Positions 52,762-62,992 are shown, counted from the first letter of the stretch. The stretch is DNA of 63,172 bases from Eubacteriales bacterium OttesenSCG-928-K08 (GCA_030266105.1 JAJDHH010000008.1:1-63172), one strand, 5' to 3'. The notes: generated by a model not told the origin, from the sequence alone. Translations and numbers: made by a program.

Positions 52762-54129
52762 ATGAAAACGGATTTGATCGTAATTGGCGGAGGGCCCGGT
52801 GGATACCTTGCGGCGGAGCGGGCCGCGCAGGGTGGAATGAGTGTGAAATTATTTGAGGAAGCCTCTTTGGGTGGGGTTTGCCTCAATGAGGGTTGCATAC
52901 CCAGCAAGGCGCTTTTGCACAGCGCAAAGGTGTATGATTATGCTTTGTTTGGCGAGGCATATGGCGTTAAATCGCAAGGTGTCACTTTTGACATGGGCGC
53001 GGTTGTTAAGCGCAAGGATAAGGTTGTGAGAACACTGGTGGCAGGCGTGCGTTCTGCGCTTAAAAGCAATGGTGTTGAGGTTATACTTAAGCGCGCAAGC
53101 ATTGTGGGAAAAACGCAGGATGGTTTTGCCGTGGAGGCGGATGGTGAGCGCTATGTGGCGGACAGGCTCCTGATCGCTTCCGGCTCCAAACCGGCCATTC
53201 CGCCTATCACGGGCTTAAGGGAGGGGATGGATAGAGGTTTTGTGCTGACAAACCGCGAAGTGCTCAACCTTAGCGAGCCGCCCGCAAATTTTGTTGTTAT
53301 TGGCGGCGGGGTAATAGGCCTGGAAATGGCAAGCTATTATCGTTCTGCAGGTTCTGCCGTTACTGTAATAGAAATGCTGGAGAACATCGCCGGGCAGACT
53401 GAAAGCGAAATTGCATCGCTGCTTTTGAAGGAATATCAAAAAAAAGGCGTTGTTTTTAAGCTGGGGGCAAAGGTTGTTGAGGTTGTCGATGGTGGCCTCA
53501 TAATAGAAATTGCTGGGGAGCGGGAGCGCATAGAGGCGGATGTGGTTTTGCTCAGCGCAGGAAGAAAACCCGTGATCGATGGCTTGGGCCTTGAAACGCT
53601 GGATGTCAAAACAGAACGGGGTGCGATTGTGACTGATACACACATGCGCACTAACATTAAAAATGTATATGCTGTGGGCGATTGTAACGGTAAAAGCATG
53701 CTAGCGCATACTGCATACCGCGAGGCTGAGGTTGCGGTTAATCACATGCTAAACAATCCGGATTGCATGCGTTACTCGGCGGTGCCGGCGGTTATTTACA
53801 CCAACCCGGAGGTCGCTTGCGTAGGCGAAACAGAGGAGTCTGCGCTTGAAAAAGGCATTCAGGTTAAGGTTGTTAAGCTGTCGATGCGCTATTCGGGACG
53901 CTATGTTGCCGAAAACGCGGATGGCAACGGGATTTTTAAGCTTATTGTTCATGAAAAGGAGAACCGTGTGCTGGGCGTGCACATGATAGGCTCATATGCT
54001 TCGGAGATTATCCCCACCGCATCGTTGATGATCGAAAGCCGCGCTCCAGTGAAGGATCTGCAAAAGCTGGTGTTCCCGCACCCAACAGTGAGTGAAATTT
54101 TAAGAGAAGCGCTTTTTGCCGTTAATTAA
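52762..54129 (+). CDS. lpdA: Dihydrolipoyl dehydrogenase
   Basis: A 455-residue FAD disulfide oxidoreductase that reoxidises protein-bound dihydrolipoamide with NAD. It has the FAD site IGGGPGGYLAAE (about residues 8-19), the redox pair in GGVCLNEGCIPSK (about 38-50), the NAD site VIGGGVIGLEMA, AVGDCNG and the His-Glu pair in FPHPTVSE at the dimer interface. GAGGTG lies before the ATG at 52762, three codons after a GTG. No E1/E2 or glycine cleavage genes are adjacent, so its complex is encoded elsewhere. Confidence 0.95.
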   Translation: MKTDLIVIGGGPGGYLAAERAAQGGMSVKLFEEASLGGVCLNEGCIPSKALLHSAKVYDYALFGEAYGVKSQGVTFDMGAVVKRKDKVVRTLVAGVRSALKSNGVEVILKRASIVGKTQDGFAVEADGERYVADRLLIASGSKPAIPPITGLREGMDRGFVLTNREVLNLSEPPANFVVIGGGVIGLEMASYYRSAGSAVTVIEMLENIAGQTESEIASLLLKEYQKKGVVFKLGAKVVEVVDGGLIIEIAGERERIEADVVLLSAGRKPVIDGLGLETLDVKTERGAIVTDTHMRTNIKNVYAVGDCNGKSMLAHTAYREAEVAVNHMLNNPDCMRYSAVPAVIYTNPEVACVGETEESALEKGIQVKVVKLSMRYSGRYVAENADGNGIFKLIVHEKENRVLGVHMIGSYASEIIPTASLMIESRAPVKDLQKLVFPHPTVSEILREALFAVN

Positions 54130-54145
54130 AACCGCGACACAATAG

Positions 54146-54184
54146 CAACACCCCGGGGAAACACTTTGTTTGCCCGGGGTGTTG
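54146..54184. terminator. Terminator after lpdA
   Basis: CAACACCCCGGG (54146-54157) pairs perfectly with CCCGGGGTGTTG (54173-54184) around a 15-base loop. It separates lpdA from the convergent DUF3810 gene. Confidence 0.82.
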
Positions 54185-54199
54185 TCTGTGCCGTATAGT

Positions 54200-55336
54200 T
54201 TAAGAATATAGCCCCTGCAGCTCAAACCATGCAAGCAGCAGATCCACCATTTCACCATAGCTTTTTATGCCGCTTTCCTGGTTATTGTGTTTTAAGTAAC
54301 TGTCGTTTACACGATCCATGCTTTCCTGCACGGGCCCTTCGTATGCTTTCCAGTAGAGGCTATAGTTGGATAAATCCCTGTGCATTGCTTCACTGTAGGT
54401 TTCGTATAGCGCGTAGTATTTTTGTGCATCCGCACGGTAAAGCTGGTTGCCGCAATTTATTAGCGCCAGCATAACGCCGGAGTAGTTCACCGCTTTGTCG
54501 TTTAAAAACGTACATGCAAGATATGAGACGAAATTTGCCTCGTCCTCCCGGGCAATTCCCATTGCGTGGGCGCTTTCGTGCGCGGCGGAGCTTGCAATAA
54601 GCAGCGGCGGCTGATGAGTATTTACATTTGCCTCAGCAGTAAAGGGAATGTATATGCCCGATATTCCCATCCAACTCATACCCTCGCTAAAAAACACCTT
54701 TTTGGGCTGGGCAATGTAACGATCGAACATCGGAAATTCAGCGCTAAGGTTGCGATAGGCGGTTGGAATGGATTTGAAAACATCCTGTATGGGCGCTGTA
54801 TAAATAAAAACGCCGTTTTCATCCTCAGCAAGCTCAACACGCAGCGCGTTTGCGGTTGTTGCAAGGGCATGGCAGGCGGCTTCAAGCTCATCAACAGGCC
54901 GCTCTTTTACATTTAGCGAGAGTGTTTTATCAAGCGTGAGCCTGGAGTAGTTTAACCCCCACAGCAAATAGAACGCATTCCAGGCAACACAGGCGGTTAT
55001 TAAAAGGCTGATGAGGATATGAAAGAATTTAGCCCACCTTGTTTTGTCTTTTATTGCGCGCACTAACGAAAATATGATTAACGTTGGCACACCTAAAACG
55101 AGGCAATATAAAAGAAGTTCCGCAAAGGAGAAAGGAAAAACACCAAATATGGCGTTCCAAACAACACTAACGGCAGGGAAAAGTCCCCGGCTAAACAAAA
55201 CCTCCACGGTTTCGGGGATAAGCGGGGCCAGCTTGTTGAACAGCACAATGGGAATTATCAAAAACAGCCACAAAAGGCGCTTTAGTTCTTTTTTATATCC
55301 GTTTGACTTTTCAAATGATTGCGGTTTGTTTGCCAT
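54200..55336 (-). CDS. DUF3810 membrane protein with zincin-like HExxH motif
   Basis: A 378-residue integral membrane protein with about three N-terminal helices (about residues 20-120) and a C-terminal domain containing AAHESAHAMGIAREDEANFVSYLAC. HESAH is an HExxH zinc motif, and the downstream Glu in EDEANF is the likely third ligand, as in gluzincin-like proteases. This fits DUF3810. The substrate is unknown; membrane-protein processing is possible. No Shine-Dalgarno site is seen for ATG 55336 or in-frame ATG 55342. A TATACT at 55348-55343 would place the transcript start at 55336, so a leaderless mRNA is possible. Confidence 0.85.
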   Translation of the reverse strand: MANKPQSFEKSNGYKKELKRLLWLFLIIPIVLFNKLAPLIPETVEVLFSRGLFPAVSVVWNAIFGVFPFSFAELLLYCLVLGVPTLIIFSLVRAIKDKTRWAKFFHILISLLITACVAWNAFYLLWGLNYSRLTLDKTLSLNVKERPVDELEAACHALATTANALRVELAEDENGVFIYTAPIQDVFKSIPTAYRNLSAEFPMFDRYIAQPKKVFFSEGMSWMGISGIYIPFTAEANVNTHQPPLLIASSAAHESAHAMGIAREDEANFVSYLACTFLNDKAVNYSGVMLALINCGNQLYRADAQKYYALYETYSEAMHRDLSNYSLYWKAYEGPVQESMDRVNDSYLKHNNQESGIKSYGEMVDLLLAWFELQGLYS

Positions 55337-55437
55337 ACGCATAGTATAGCATATACACATTTTTGGCGGAAGAATATTTCTTTAATTCGGCCCTGTGAAA
55401 TGTTATACTTGTTTGGAATTGACTGGAGGATGCAGGT

Positions 55438-56244
55438 TTGCAAATAGGAATTTCAACAGCGAGTTTTTTTAATAAATATGCCTTGGAGGATATACCACAA
55501 ATAATCGCGGGCATGGGCGCAAGCTGTTGCGAAGTGTTCTTGAATACATTTAGCGAATACCAGAGCGAGTATGTTTTATATCTCAAGCAGTGTTTGCAAG
55601 AGGCGAAGCTTGATGTATATAGCGTGCATCCGCTTGGCTCGCAATTTGAATCGCAGCTTTTTTCGCTGCACCCACGCCAGCGGGCGGATGCGTTTAAGAT
55701 GTTTGAGCTTGTTGTAAAAGCGGGCAAGGAGCTTGGGGCGAGCTGTTATGTAATCCACGGCCCTGCAAGCCAAAATGGCGTGGTCAAAAACATGGAGCTA
55801 AAGCGTATTGGCCCGCTCACGCAGGAGCTTTGCGAAATTGCAAAAGAGTATGGATTGACGCTCGCATGGGAAAACGTTAGTTGGTGCCTTTTTAACAAGC
55901 CGGAGTTTGGGCTAAGGCTGCTGGAAGCAACAAAGGCGGATGATTTGCGTTTCACATTGGATATTAAGCAGGCCGCGCGCAGCGGATACCCTCCGCTTGA
56001 ATATTTGCGCTCGGTAGGCGACCATTTGGTAAACCTGCATATTTGTGACTATACCTACTTGGCATCAGGGCAGACAATTCCCCTTTTGCCGGGTGAGGGG
56101 GAATGTGACTTGCTGGCGCTCAAGCAGGCGCTCCATCAGGTGGGTTATGCCGGCCCGGCGTTTGTGGAGGTTTATAGCGATATGTTTGATTCAAATGAAC
56201 AGTTGCAGCAAAGCTTTGAATATGTGCGGCGCTGCATAGGATAA
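55438..56244 (+). CDS. Sugar phosphate isomerase/epimerase-like TIM barrel protein
   Basis: A 268-residue protein of the xylose isomerase-like/AP-endonuclease 2 TIM-barrel superfamily. It shows YVIHGPASQ (about residues 103-111), TLAWENVSW with a Glu metal-ligand candidate, FTLDIKQAARSG and LVNLHICDY, and ends with FVEVYSD carrying another Glu. These fit the metal-binding residues of the sugar phosphate isomerase/epimerase family. The substrate is unknown. The start is TTG at 55438 with GGAGG 9 bases upstream; the ATG at 55431 is out of frame. pgi follows 35 bases later and may be cotranscribed. Confidence 0.87.
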   Translation: MQIGISTASFFNKYALEDIPQIIAGMGASCCEVFLNTFSEYQSEYVLYLKQCLQEAKLDVYSVHPLGSQFESQLFSLHPRQRADAFKMFELVVKAGKELGASCYVIHGPASQNGVVKNMELKRIGPLTQELCEIAKEYGLTLAWENVSWCLFNKPEFGLRLLEATKADDLRFTLDIKQAARSGYPPLEYLRSVGDHLVNLHICDYTYLASGQTIPLLPGEGECDLLALKQALHQVGYAGPAFVEVYSDMFDSNEQLQQSFEYVRRCIG

Positions 56245-56279
56245 ATATAATAAAGCACAACGATTACGGGAGGTTTTTT

Positions 56280-57704
56280 ATGCGGTATGAAGATAAAACT
56301 TGGCAGGATGCCATGCGCCTTCGAGTGGATTTTAACGGCATGATGATAAACGCGCCGGGCAGACCCGGCGTGTGCGAGGAAGATATTAGTGCGCTTGCGG
56401 GCAAAATTGCGGCTGCCACGACTGCCATGAAGGAAAAAAGAGGCCAAATGAAATGGCGGGAGCTTCCATATAATCAGGATGATGTTGTGGAAGAAATAAT
56501 AGAAACTGCGCGCGGCGTATCCGAACGCTTTGAAAACTTTGTTGTGCTTGGCATTGGCGGAAGCGCACTTGGGCCGATTGCGGTGCATCAGGCGCTGCGG
56601 CATTTGCGATACAACGATCTTCCCAAAGAGCAAAGGGGCGGGCCGCGCCTTTTTGTAGAGGACAATGTTGACCCTGAGCGTATGGCGGCGCTGCTTGATG
56701 TGATCGATGTTGAAAAGACGATGTTCAACGTAATCACAAAATCGGGTGGGACAAGCGAGACAATGTCGCAGCTGCTGATTATTGTGTCGCTGCTTGAGCA
56801 GCGCGTGGGCAAAAACAGGATAAACGAGCACATAATCGCCACTACCGACAGGGAAAAAGGAAATCTCATCAAAATTGCACAGAAGCTTAACATTAAAACG
56901 TTTTATGTGCCGGATGGTGTGGGTGGCCGCTTTAGCGAACTATGCCCTGTTGGCCTGCTTGCTGCTGCCGTTTGTGGGATCGACATTAAAGAACTGCTTG
57001 CCGGTGCAAAATATATGGACGAACTTTGCGTAGCGGAAGATGTTTGGAAAAACCCTGCATTTATGCTTGCCGTGCAGCAATATATCGCAATGCAAAAGGG
57101 CTGCAATATTTCAGTTATGATGCCTTATGCGGACTCACTTAAATACATGGCCGATTGGTATGCGCAGCTTTGGGCGGAATCCCTTGGCAAACGTTACGAT
57201 AATCAAGGCAACGAAGTGTTTGTCGGCCAAACCCCTGTTAAAGCGCTTGGGGTTACGGATCAGCATAGTCAGGTGCAATTATATACGCAAGGCCCGTTTG
57301 ATAAGGTGATTACTTTCCTGGGTGTGGATAAATATCGTGCGGAGTTTGCTATTCCGGAAGGTTTTTCTGATATTCCGGATGTGGCGTTTTTAGGCGGACA
57401 CAGCTTAAACGAGCTTATTCGTGCCGAGCAGCTGGCAACAGAGTATGCTGTGCAAAAAAGCGGGCATTTGAGCCACACGATCACCTTACCCGAAGTAAAC
57501 GAGTTTACTGTCGGCCAGCTATTGTACATGTTCGAAGTGCAAACCGCATTTGCGGGTGAGCTGCTGGATATCGATGCTTTTGATCAACCTGGCGTGGAGG
57601 AAGGGAAAAACGCGACATATGCGCTGCTTGGCAAGCCTGGTTTTGAGCAGAAAAAACAGGAGTTGGATTGCAGACCAAAGACAAATGCGAAATATGTAAT
57701 ATAA
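56280..57704 (+). CDS. pgi: Glucose-6-phosphate isomerase
   Basis: A 474-residue glycolytic enzyme that interconverts glucose-6-phosphate and fructose-6-phosphate. It has VVLGIGGSALGPIAV (about residues 89-103), the SIS phosphate site ITKSGGTSETM (about 157-167), DGVGGRFSELCPVGLL, and the C-terminal LPEVNEFTVGQLLYMFE. GGGAGG lies before the ATG. It links central sugar metabolism with the glycogen operon. A perfect terminator follows. Confidence 0.97.
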   Translation: MRYEDKTWQDAMRLRVDFNGMMINAPGRPGVCEEDISALAGKIAAATTAMKEKRGQMKWRELPYNQDDVVEEIIETARGVSERFENFVVLGIGGSALGPIAVHQALRHLRYNDLPKEQRGGPRLFVEDNVDPERMAALLDVIDVEKTMFNVITKSGGTSETMSQLLIIVSLLEQRVGKNRINEHIIATTDREKGNLIKIAQKLNIKTFYVPDGVGGRFSELCPVGLLAAAVCGIDIKELLAGAKYMDELCVAEDVWKNPAFMLAVQQYIAMQKGCNISVMMPYADSLKYMADWYAQLWAESLGKRYDNQGNEVFVGQTPVKALGVTDQHSQVQLYTQGPFDKVITFLGVDKYRAEFAIPEGFSDIPDVAFLGGHSLNELIRAEQLATEYAVQKSGHLSHTITLPEVNEFTVGQLLYMFEVQTAFAGELLDIDAFDQPGVEEGKNATYALLGKPGFEQKKQELDCRPKTNAKYVI

Positions 57705-57716
57705 ACATAGACGATC

Positions 57717-57741
57717 AAAAAAGTGGTTACGCCACTTTTTT
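57717..57741 (+). terminator. Rho-independent terminator after pgi
   Basis: AAAAAAGTGG (57717-57726) pairs with CCACTTTTTT (57732-57741) around a five-base loop; T run included. Confidence 0.93.
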
Positions 57742-57873
57742 GATTATGTATGGGTTGTAAAACTTAATGCCATTTGGATGACACAGGAAGCTTATTGATG
57801 TAAAATAGCAGATATGCCGAGGGACACTCGAATACAGCTTGATTTTATCGCCATAGGCGAGGAGAAGGGCTTG

Positions 57874-59016
57874 ATGAAGATTTCGAAAGTAAGATACATT
57901 GCCGTTTTGCTGGCGATAATTTTGGTGTTGCCTTTGTTTGGCTGCAAACAAAACGAACAACCGGTTAAGACCAACGAAGAACTTCAAAACGAGCAACAGG
58001 AGGGCCTGCAGCAGGAAACGCATAAGCCCATGCTTTCAGTTTCGCAATCGCTTGTCGGGTTTATTGTGCCCAATATTCGTGATGTTGGGCTTTGCACAGT
58101 GCAGCATGGTTTTTTGCGCACAGCGGAAACTATGGGTTACCCCGCCAAGCTTTATTATGCGGCGGAAGGCGCGGCAGCCGTTGAGGCAGTGGACGAGGCG
58201 AAGCTCGAAGGCTGCGTGGGCCTTATTATCTGGAGCCAGAACGACCGTAACGCTCAGGCGGTTGCGCGTGCTGCGCAGGTTGGCCTGCCTGTGGTTGTGC
58301 CGTATTATTCGGCGTCGGGCGAGGGCTTAAGCGCAAATGTGGTTGCCGACCTTCAGGGTTATGTTGAAGAGGTTGCGCTAAGTGTGGCCGAGCGAATGGT
58401 GGAGCGTGAGTGCAAGGCGGGGAAAATATTAGTGTATGGGCGTTCACCTGTGCAAACATACGAAGGTTTTGTTTCAGCGATCGAAACGTATTATCCCCAA
58501 TATAATGTCGCTTATTTTGAGAGAACAGCAACCGATCAGCAAAGCGCCATTGATGAATTGGCGCAGTATATACTGTGGAACAGGGATATTAAAGGGCTAT
58601 TCTGCACGGATGCCGATGGTTCGCTGATTGCCGTTAAGGCGCGCGAGCAGGCGATAAAATTGTTTAAAAGCGGCGCACCCGAGGATAATGCGCAGAACGC
58701 AGAAAACTCGCTGGCAGCAGCGCCAGGGCCTACGCCTATTCCATCGGGGTTAATAAAATCCATCGTTATTTCAGTTGCGGGTTATGGGCTTAATGAGGAT
58801 ACGATTGCACTGATGCGTGATAACGATATTTATGCGATGGTTATTGAGCCATACTATGAAGCGGGTGCGCAATCATTGATGCTGCTGGATAGAATACTAA
58901 ACGGTGAAACCGTTCCTGAGGTCTCTAAGCTGAACATGCCAATCGTGCGCTTAACAACCCTGGATAAATATGTGCAGATCGATCAACAGGTTCGAGCTTG
59001 GTTTGAGCTCAACTGA
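57874..59016 (+). CDS. RbsB-like sugar-binding lipoprotein (orphan)
   Basis: A 380-residue lipoprotein with signal and lipobox LPLFGCKQ (Cys near residue 25) and a periplasmic sugar-binding fold of the type I family (FIVPNIRDVGLCTVQHGFL, LIIWSQNDRNAQAVARAAQ, LFCTDADGS). These proteins bind pentoses, galactose or autoinducer-2. No ABC permease or ATPase is adjacent, so it may be a chemo- or signal receptor or use a distant transporter. The ATG at 57874 is placed after GGAGAAGGG; upstream in-frame starts would add non-signal sequence. rodA follows 47 bases later. Confidence 0.87.
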   Translation: MKISKVRYIAVLLAIILVLPLFGCKQNEQPVKTNEELQNEQQEGLQQETHKPMLSVSQSLVGFIVPNIRDVGLCTVQHGFLRTAETMGYPAKLYYAAEGAAAVEAVDEAKLEGCVGLIIWSQNDRNAQAVARAAQVGLPVVVPYYSASGEGLSANVVADLQGYVEEVALSVAERMVERECKAGKILVYGRSPVQTYEGFVSAIETYYPQYNVAYFERTATDQQSAIDELAQYILWNRDIKGLFCTDADGSLIAVKAREQAIKLFKSGAPEDNAQNAENSLAAAPGPTPIPSGLIKSIVISVAGYGLNEDTIALMRDNDIYAMVIEPYYEAGAQSLMLLDRILNGETVPEVSKLNMPIVRLTTLDKYVQIDQQVRAWFELN

Positions 59017-59062
59017 CGCCGGGGCGGGGGAGGGAAAACCACGGCATTTGGAAGGATAGGCA

Positions 59063-60223
59063 ATGCGAAGTGAGCGTCCTGCAAAGCAAAAAGCAAAAAG
59101 TATAGACTGGATGACAATCATTCTGGTTTTGGTTTTAGTGTTCATTGGCCTTGTTACGATTGCCAATGTAATGGCCGAGCCTTTTACCGGCGAGGAAGTC
59201 GGTTTTGCAGGCATCCGCGAAAAGCTAAATCTTTATTATGTGCAAAAGCAGGTTGTCAACTTCCTAGTCGGCCTTGCTGCAATGCTTGTTCTTGTGGCGA
59301 TCGATTACGAAATTTTCCGCTCGCTGATTAAATACGTTTATCTTGCAAATGTGGCCTTGTTGGCGATATTGTTGCTGACTGAAAAAACAACCCGAGGGGT
59401 GGTGGGCTGGTTCACAATCAGCACCCGCGCCTTCCAGCCCTCCGAAATTTGCAAGATCACGCTTATGGTTATGCTGGCAAAGCTTTCCTCCGACATTGTG
59501 GAAAAGGAAGGCGGGATTAAAACGCTAAAAAGCGTGGGTGTGCTGTGCCTTTATTTTACTCCTCCATTTGTGCTGGTGCTTGCACAGCCGGATTTAGGAA
59601 CGGCGGTTGTTTATTTGGCGATATTTGTCTGCATTCTTTTTATTTCGAAAATCAGCTGGAAGTATATTTTAGCGGCTGTAGGTGCGTTTGCGGCGATCGC
59701 GCCGCTTAGTTATTATTATTTATTCAGCGATGATCAGCGAAACCGCATAAATGTGTTTTTGAACCCCGGTGAGGATTTGCTGGATGCTGGAATGCACGTG
59801 AACAACAGCAAAATCGCTATTGGCTCCGGGCAGATGTATGGTAAGGGCTATTTTACTGAGGGAACACTTGCGCAGCTTAAGCATGTGCCCGAGCGGCATA
59901 CCGATTTTATATTTTCCGGCATAGCGGAAGGTTTTGGCTTTGTTGGCGGAACTGTGCTTATCGTACTATACTTCCTGCTGATATTCCGCTGGTTTTGGGT
60001 GGCCCTTCGCGCAAAGGATCATTTTGGGACTTGCATGGCAATTGGCTGTGTTGGCATGCTGCTGGCGCATGTCTTTGAAAATATCGGCATGACAATTGGG
60101 CTTATGCCGGTAACAGGCATTCCCTTGCCCTTTGTGAGCTATGGGGGTTCAAATATGCTTACAAACATGCTTGCTGTGGGGCTAATCTTAAATGTTTGGA
60201 TGAGACGGCAAGTAAAGCGATAG
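59063..60223 (+). CDS. rodA: RodA/FtsW-type SEDS glycosyltransferase
   Basis: A 386-residue membrane protein with about ten helices and the SEDS peptidoglycan polymerase pattern: FQPSEICKIT, LAQPDLGTA, GSGQMYGKGYF and PERHTDFIFSGIAEGFGFVGG, with the conserved Asp in that last segment, and GIPLPFVSYGGSNML. The pattern fits RodA (elongation) more than FtsW or SpoVE, but a spore role is possible because two spoIVF-like genes follow. GGAAGG lies before the ATG. No penicillin-binding protein gene is adjacent. Confidence 0.93.
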   Translation: MRSERPAKQKAKSIDWMTIILVLVLVFIGLVTIANVMAEPFTGEEVGFAGIREKLNLYYVQKQVVNFLVGLAAMLVLVAIDYEIFRSLIKYVYLANVALLAILLLTEKTTRGVVGWFTISTRAFQPSEICKITLMVMLAKLSSDIVEKEGGIKTLKSVGVLCLYFTPPFVLVLAQPDLGTAVVYLAIFVCILFISKISWKYILAAVGAFAAIAPLSYYYLFSDDQRNRINVFLNPGEDLLDAGMHVNNSKIAIGSGQMYGKGYFTEGTLAQLKHVPERHTDFIFSGIAEGFGFVGGTVLIVLYFLLIFRWFWVALRAKDHFGTCMAIGCVGMLLAHVFENIGMTIGLMPVTGIPLPFVSYGGSNMLTNMLAVGLILNVWMRRQVKR

Positions 60224-60300
60224 CGCAATACAAAATCCGGCGTAATTCCATACGTTCGTGCATATATTTGCATAAAAGCAAACTATATGCGGGGGATAAT

Positions 60301-61041
60301 ATGACGAATGAGCGTATGGGCGTAACGCCATTTACATCGGAAGAAATAGGCGCGGCCAAAAATTTTGCGCCGAGAAAGCAATTTTCATATTCTAAAAGTT
60401 CATATAATGGGCGACGCAGCGGTTATGGGGCAAGGCGCAAACAGGTGCGCGCCTTTTCACAGCGCGATAAGCAAAAAGCCGCAAGAAGGGTGCCGATTTC
60501 AACGGTTGTTAAGGTCGGCATTTGTGTTTTTGCGTGCGCAATGGTGTTCACCATGAAAGCGTTGGATATTCCTGCCGCAGCGGAAATGGTGTCGGGTGTG
60601 CGCGTTGCAGTAAATGAAGAAAGCGACATGACGGAAATTCTCGGCAAGCTCCAGTTTGTGGAGATTCCGGATGTACTGGCGGTGTTCTCCAGCGGATCGA
60701 AAATGGCTGTGCCTGTAATTGCGCCTTATGTTTCGGTGAATGAGGAAACAAACTATGCCGAGTGGGATGGCGCGCCAAACGCGCAGGTGGTTGCCGCCGC
60801 AGCGGGTGAGGTGCGTGCGATTGGCGAAGACACCGTGCTGGGGCAATATGTGCGCATTGCGCATGCCGGTGAGCTTGAGACCATTTATTATGGGCTGGAA
60901 ACAGTTAATGTTGAGCAAGGGCAGCCTATACGCAAGCAGGATACTCTTGGTGCGCTTGGCGAGGAAGGGACATTGCGCGTTTGCTTTTTGCTATCCGGGG
61001 CGCCGCAGCCGCCCGAAACCTATCTTAACATAGTTCAATGA
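60301..61041 (+). CDS. SpoIVFA-like M23-fold membrane protein
   Basis: A 246-residue protein with a basic, disordered N-terminus, one helix (about residues 66-86, VVKVGICVFACAMVF) and an extracytoplasmic LytM/M23-like domain (about 150-246) with GEVRAIGEDTVLGQYVRIAHAGELETIYYGL. The M23 zinc ligands are not all present, so it is likely inactive, as in SpoIVFA, which holds the SpoIVFB protease inactive in the forespore membrane. Its stop overlaps the SpoIVFB-like start by 4 bases (ATGA). GGGGG lies before the ATG at 60301. Identity is inferred mainly from position and fold. Confidence 0.8.
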   Translation: MTNERMGVTPFTSEEIGAAKNFAPRKQFSYSKSSYNGRRSGYGARRKQVRAFSQRDKQKAARRVPISTVVKVGICVFACAMVFTMKALDIPAAAEMVSGVRVAVNEESDMTEILGKLQFVEIPDVLAVFSSGSKMAVPVIAPYVSVNEETNYAEWDGAPNAQVVAAAAGEVRAIGEDTVLGQYVRIAHAGELETIYYGLETVNVEQGQPIRKQDTLGALGEEGTLRVCFLLSGAPQPPETYLNIVQ

Positions 61042-61898
61042 GGCTTTTTTGCATAGGCAAAACGCAAATACGCCTGCACCCATTGCTGATTGTTGTTTTT
61101 GTTGGGGCGGGCCTATTGGGTTTGCTAAAAGAAATCGCGCTTGCTTTTTTGGCGTTGTCGCTGCATGAATTTAGTCACGCGATTGTTGCGCATGCTTTGG
61201 GTTATGGTGTGGATAGTGTGGAGCTGCTTCCGTTTGGGGGAGTTGCAAAATTGTCTAAACAAACACGCTCGCCTTTGGCAGATTTTTTGATTGCGGCATC
61301 AGGGCCGTTGTGCAGCCTGAGCATTGCGGGTGGGGTAGCTGTGGCGCTATTGTATTGGCCAAATCTGCCGCTTGATTATTTTTTGCGCGCTAACATGATA
61401 TTAGCGCTGTTTAATCTTTTGCCGGTGCTGCCGCTTGATGGGGGGAGGATGACAAGGGCCGTTCTTTCAAAAGCAATACGGCTTCGAACGGCCACATTGA
61501 TAACTGCGTGGGCTGGAATAGTTTTGGGCGCTGTGCTGCTGGGGTTTGCGGTTTATTTGGCTATGCTAGGGGCATTTAATCCGTTTTTGTGGATGATGGG
61601 TGTTTTCTTGCCACTATGCGCATTAAAAGAAATGCGAACTCTGCCACAGGCACAGGTAACATCCATTTTGCAAAGGCGTGAAACCCTTGCCCGCGGGGAA
61701 CCCATTGCAATGCGCCAGTTTGTTGTTCAAAAAAACATGCAGGCATATATAGCGCTTAGGCAGCTTAGCGCCTCGGTTTATAACTTGCTGTTGATTGTGG
61801 ATGATGATTTGCGCGTGATAGGCCAGCTGGATGAAGGCAGGCTTATGGAGGGGATTGCGCAAAAGGGGCAGGAAGTGACTGTGGGCGAGCTTATTTAA
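61038..61898 (+). CDS. spoIVFB: SpoIVFB-like M50 site-2 intramembrane protease
   Basis: A 286-residue intramembrane metalloprotease with about six helices. The zinc motif HEFSH is at residues 43-47 and the third ligand Asp is in LPLDGG (about 131-136). A C-terminal CBS-like domain (about 225-286) may sense nucleotides. Size, CBS domain and coupling to a SpoIVFA-like gene match SpoIVFB, which in Bacillus cuts pro-sigma-K. Whether the organism has a pro-form of sigma-K cannot be seen here. The ATGA overlap ties its translation to the gene upstream. A 14-bp terminator follows. Confidence 0.9.
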   Translation: MRLFCIGKTQIRLHPLLIVVFVGAGLLGLLKEIALAFLALSLHEFSHAIVAHALGYGVDSVELLPFGGVAKLSKQTRSPLADFLIAASGPLCSLSIAGGVAVALLYWPNLPLDYFLRANMILALFNLLPVLPLDGGRMTRAVLSKAIRLRTATLITAWAGIVLGAVLLGFAVYLAMLGAFNPFLWMMGVFLPLCALKEMRTLPQAQVTSILQRRETLARGEPIAMRQFVVQKNMQAYIALRQLSASVYNLLLIVDDDLRVIGQLDEGRLMEGIAQKGQEVTVGELI

Positions 61899-61901
61899 TA
61901 T

Positions 61902-61933
61902 AAATAGAACCCGGCTTTTGCCGGGTTCTATTT
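61902..61933. terminator. Bidirectional terminator after spoIVFB-like gene and gap
   Basis: AAATAGAACCCGGC (61902-61915) pairs perfectly over 14 bp with GCCGGGTTCTATTT (61920-61933) around TTTT. It serves both convergent genes. Confidence 0.93.
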
Positions 61934-61945
61934 ATGTTAAATGTT

Positions 61946-62992
<1,047 letters not shown>

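Noticed and set aside
60240-60300. Sigma-E-like promoter before the SpoIVFA-like gene
   Set aside because: GCATATAT and CATAAAAG pieces are present but the spacing does not fit any sporulation sigma consensus.
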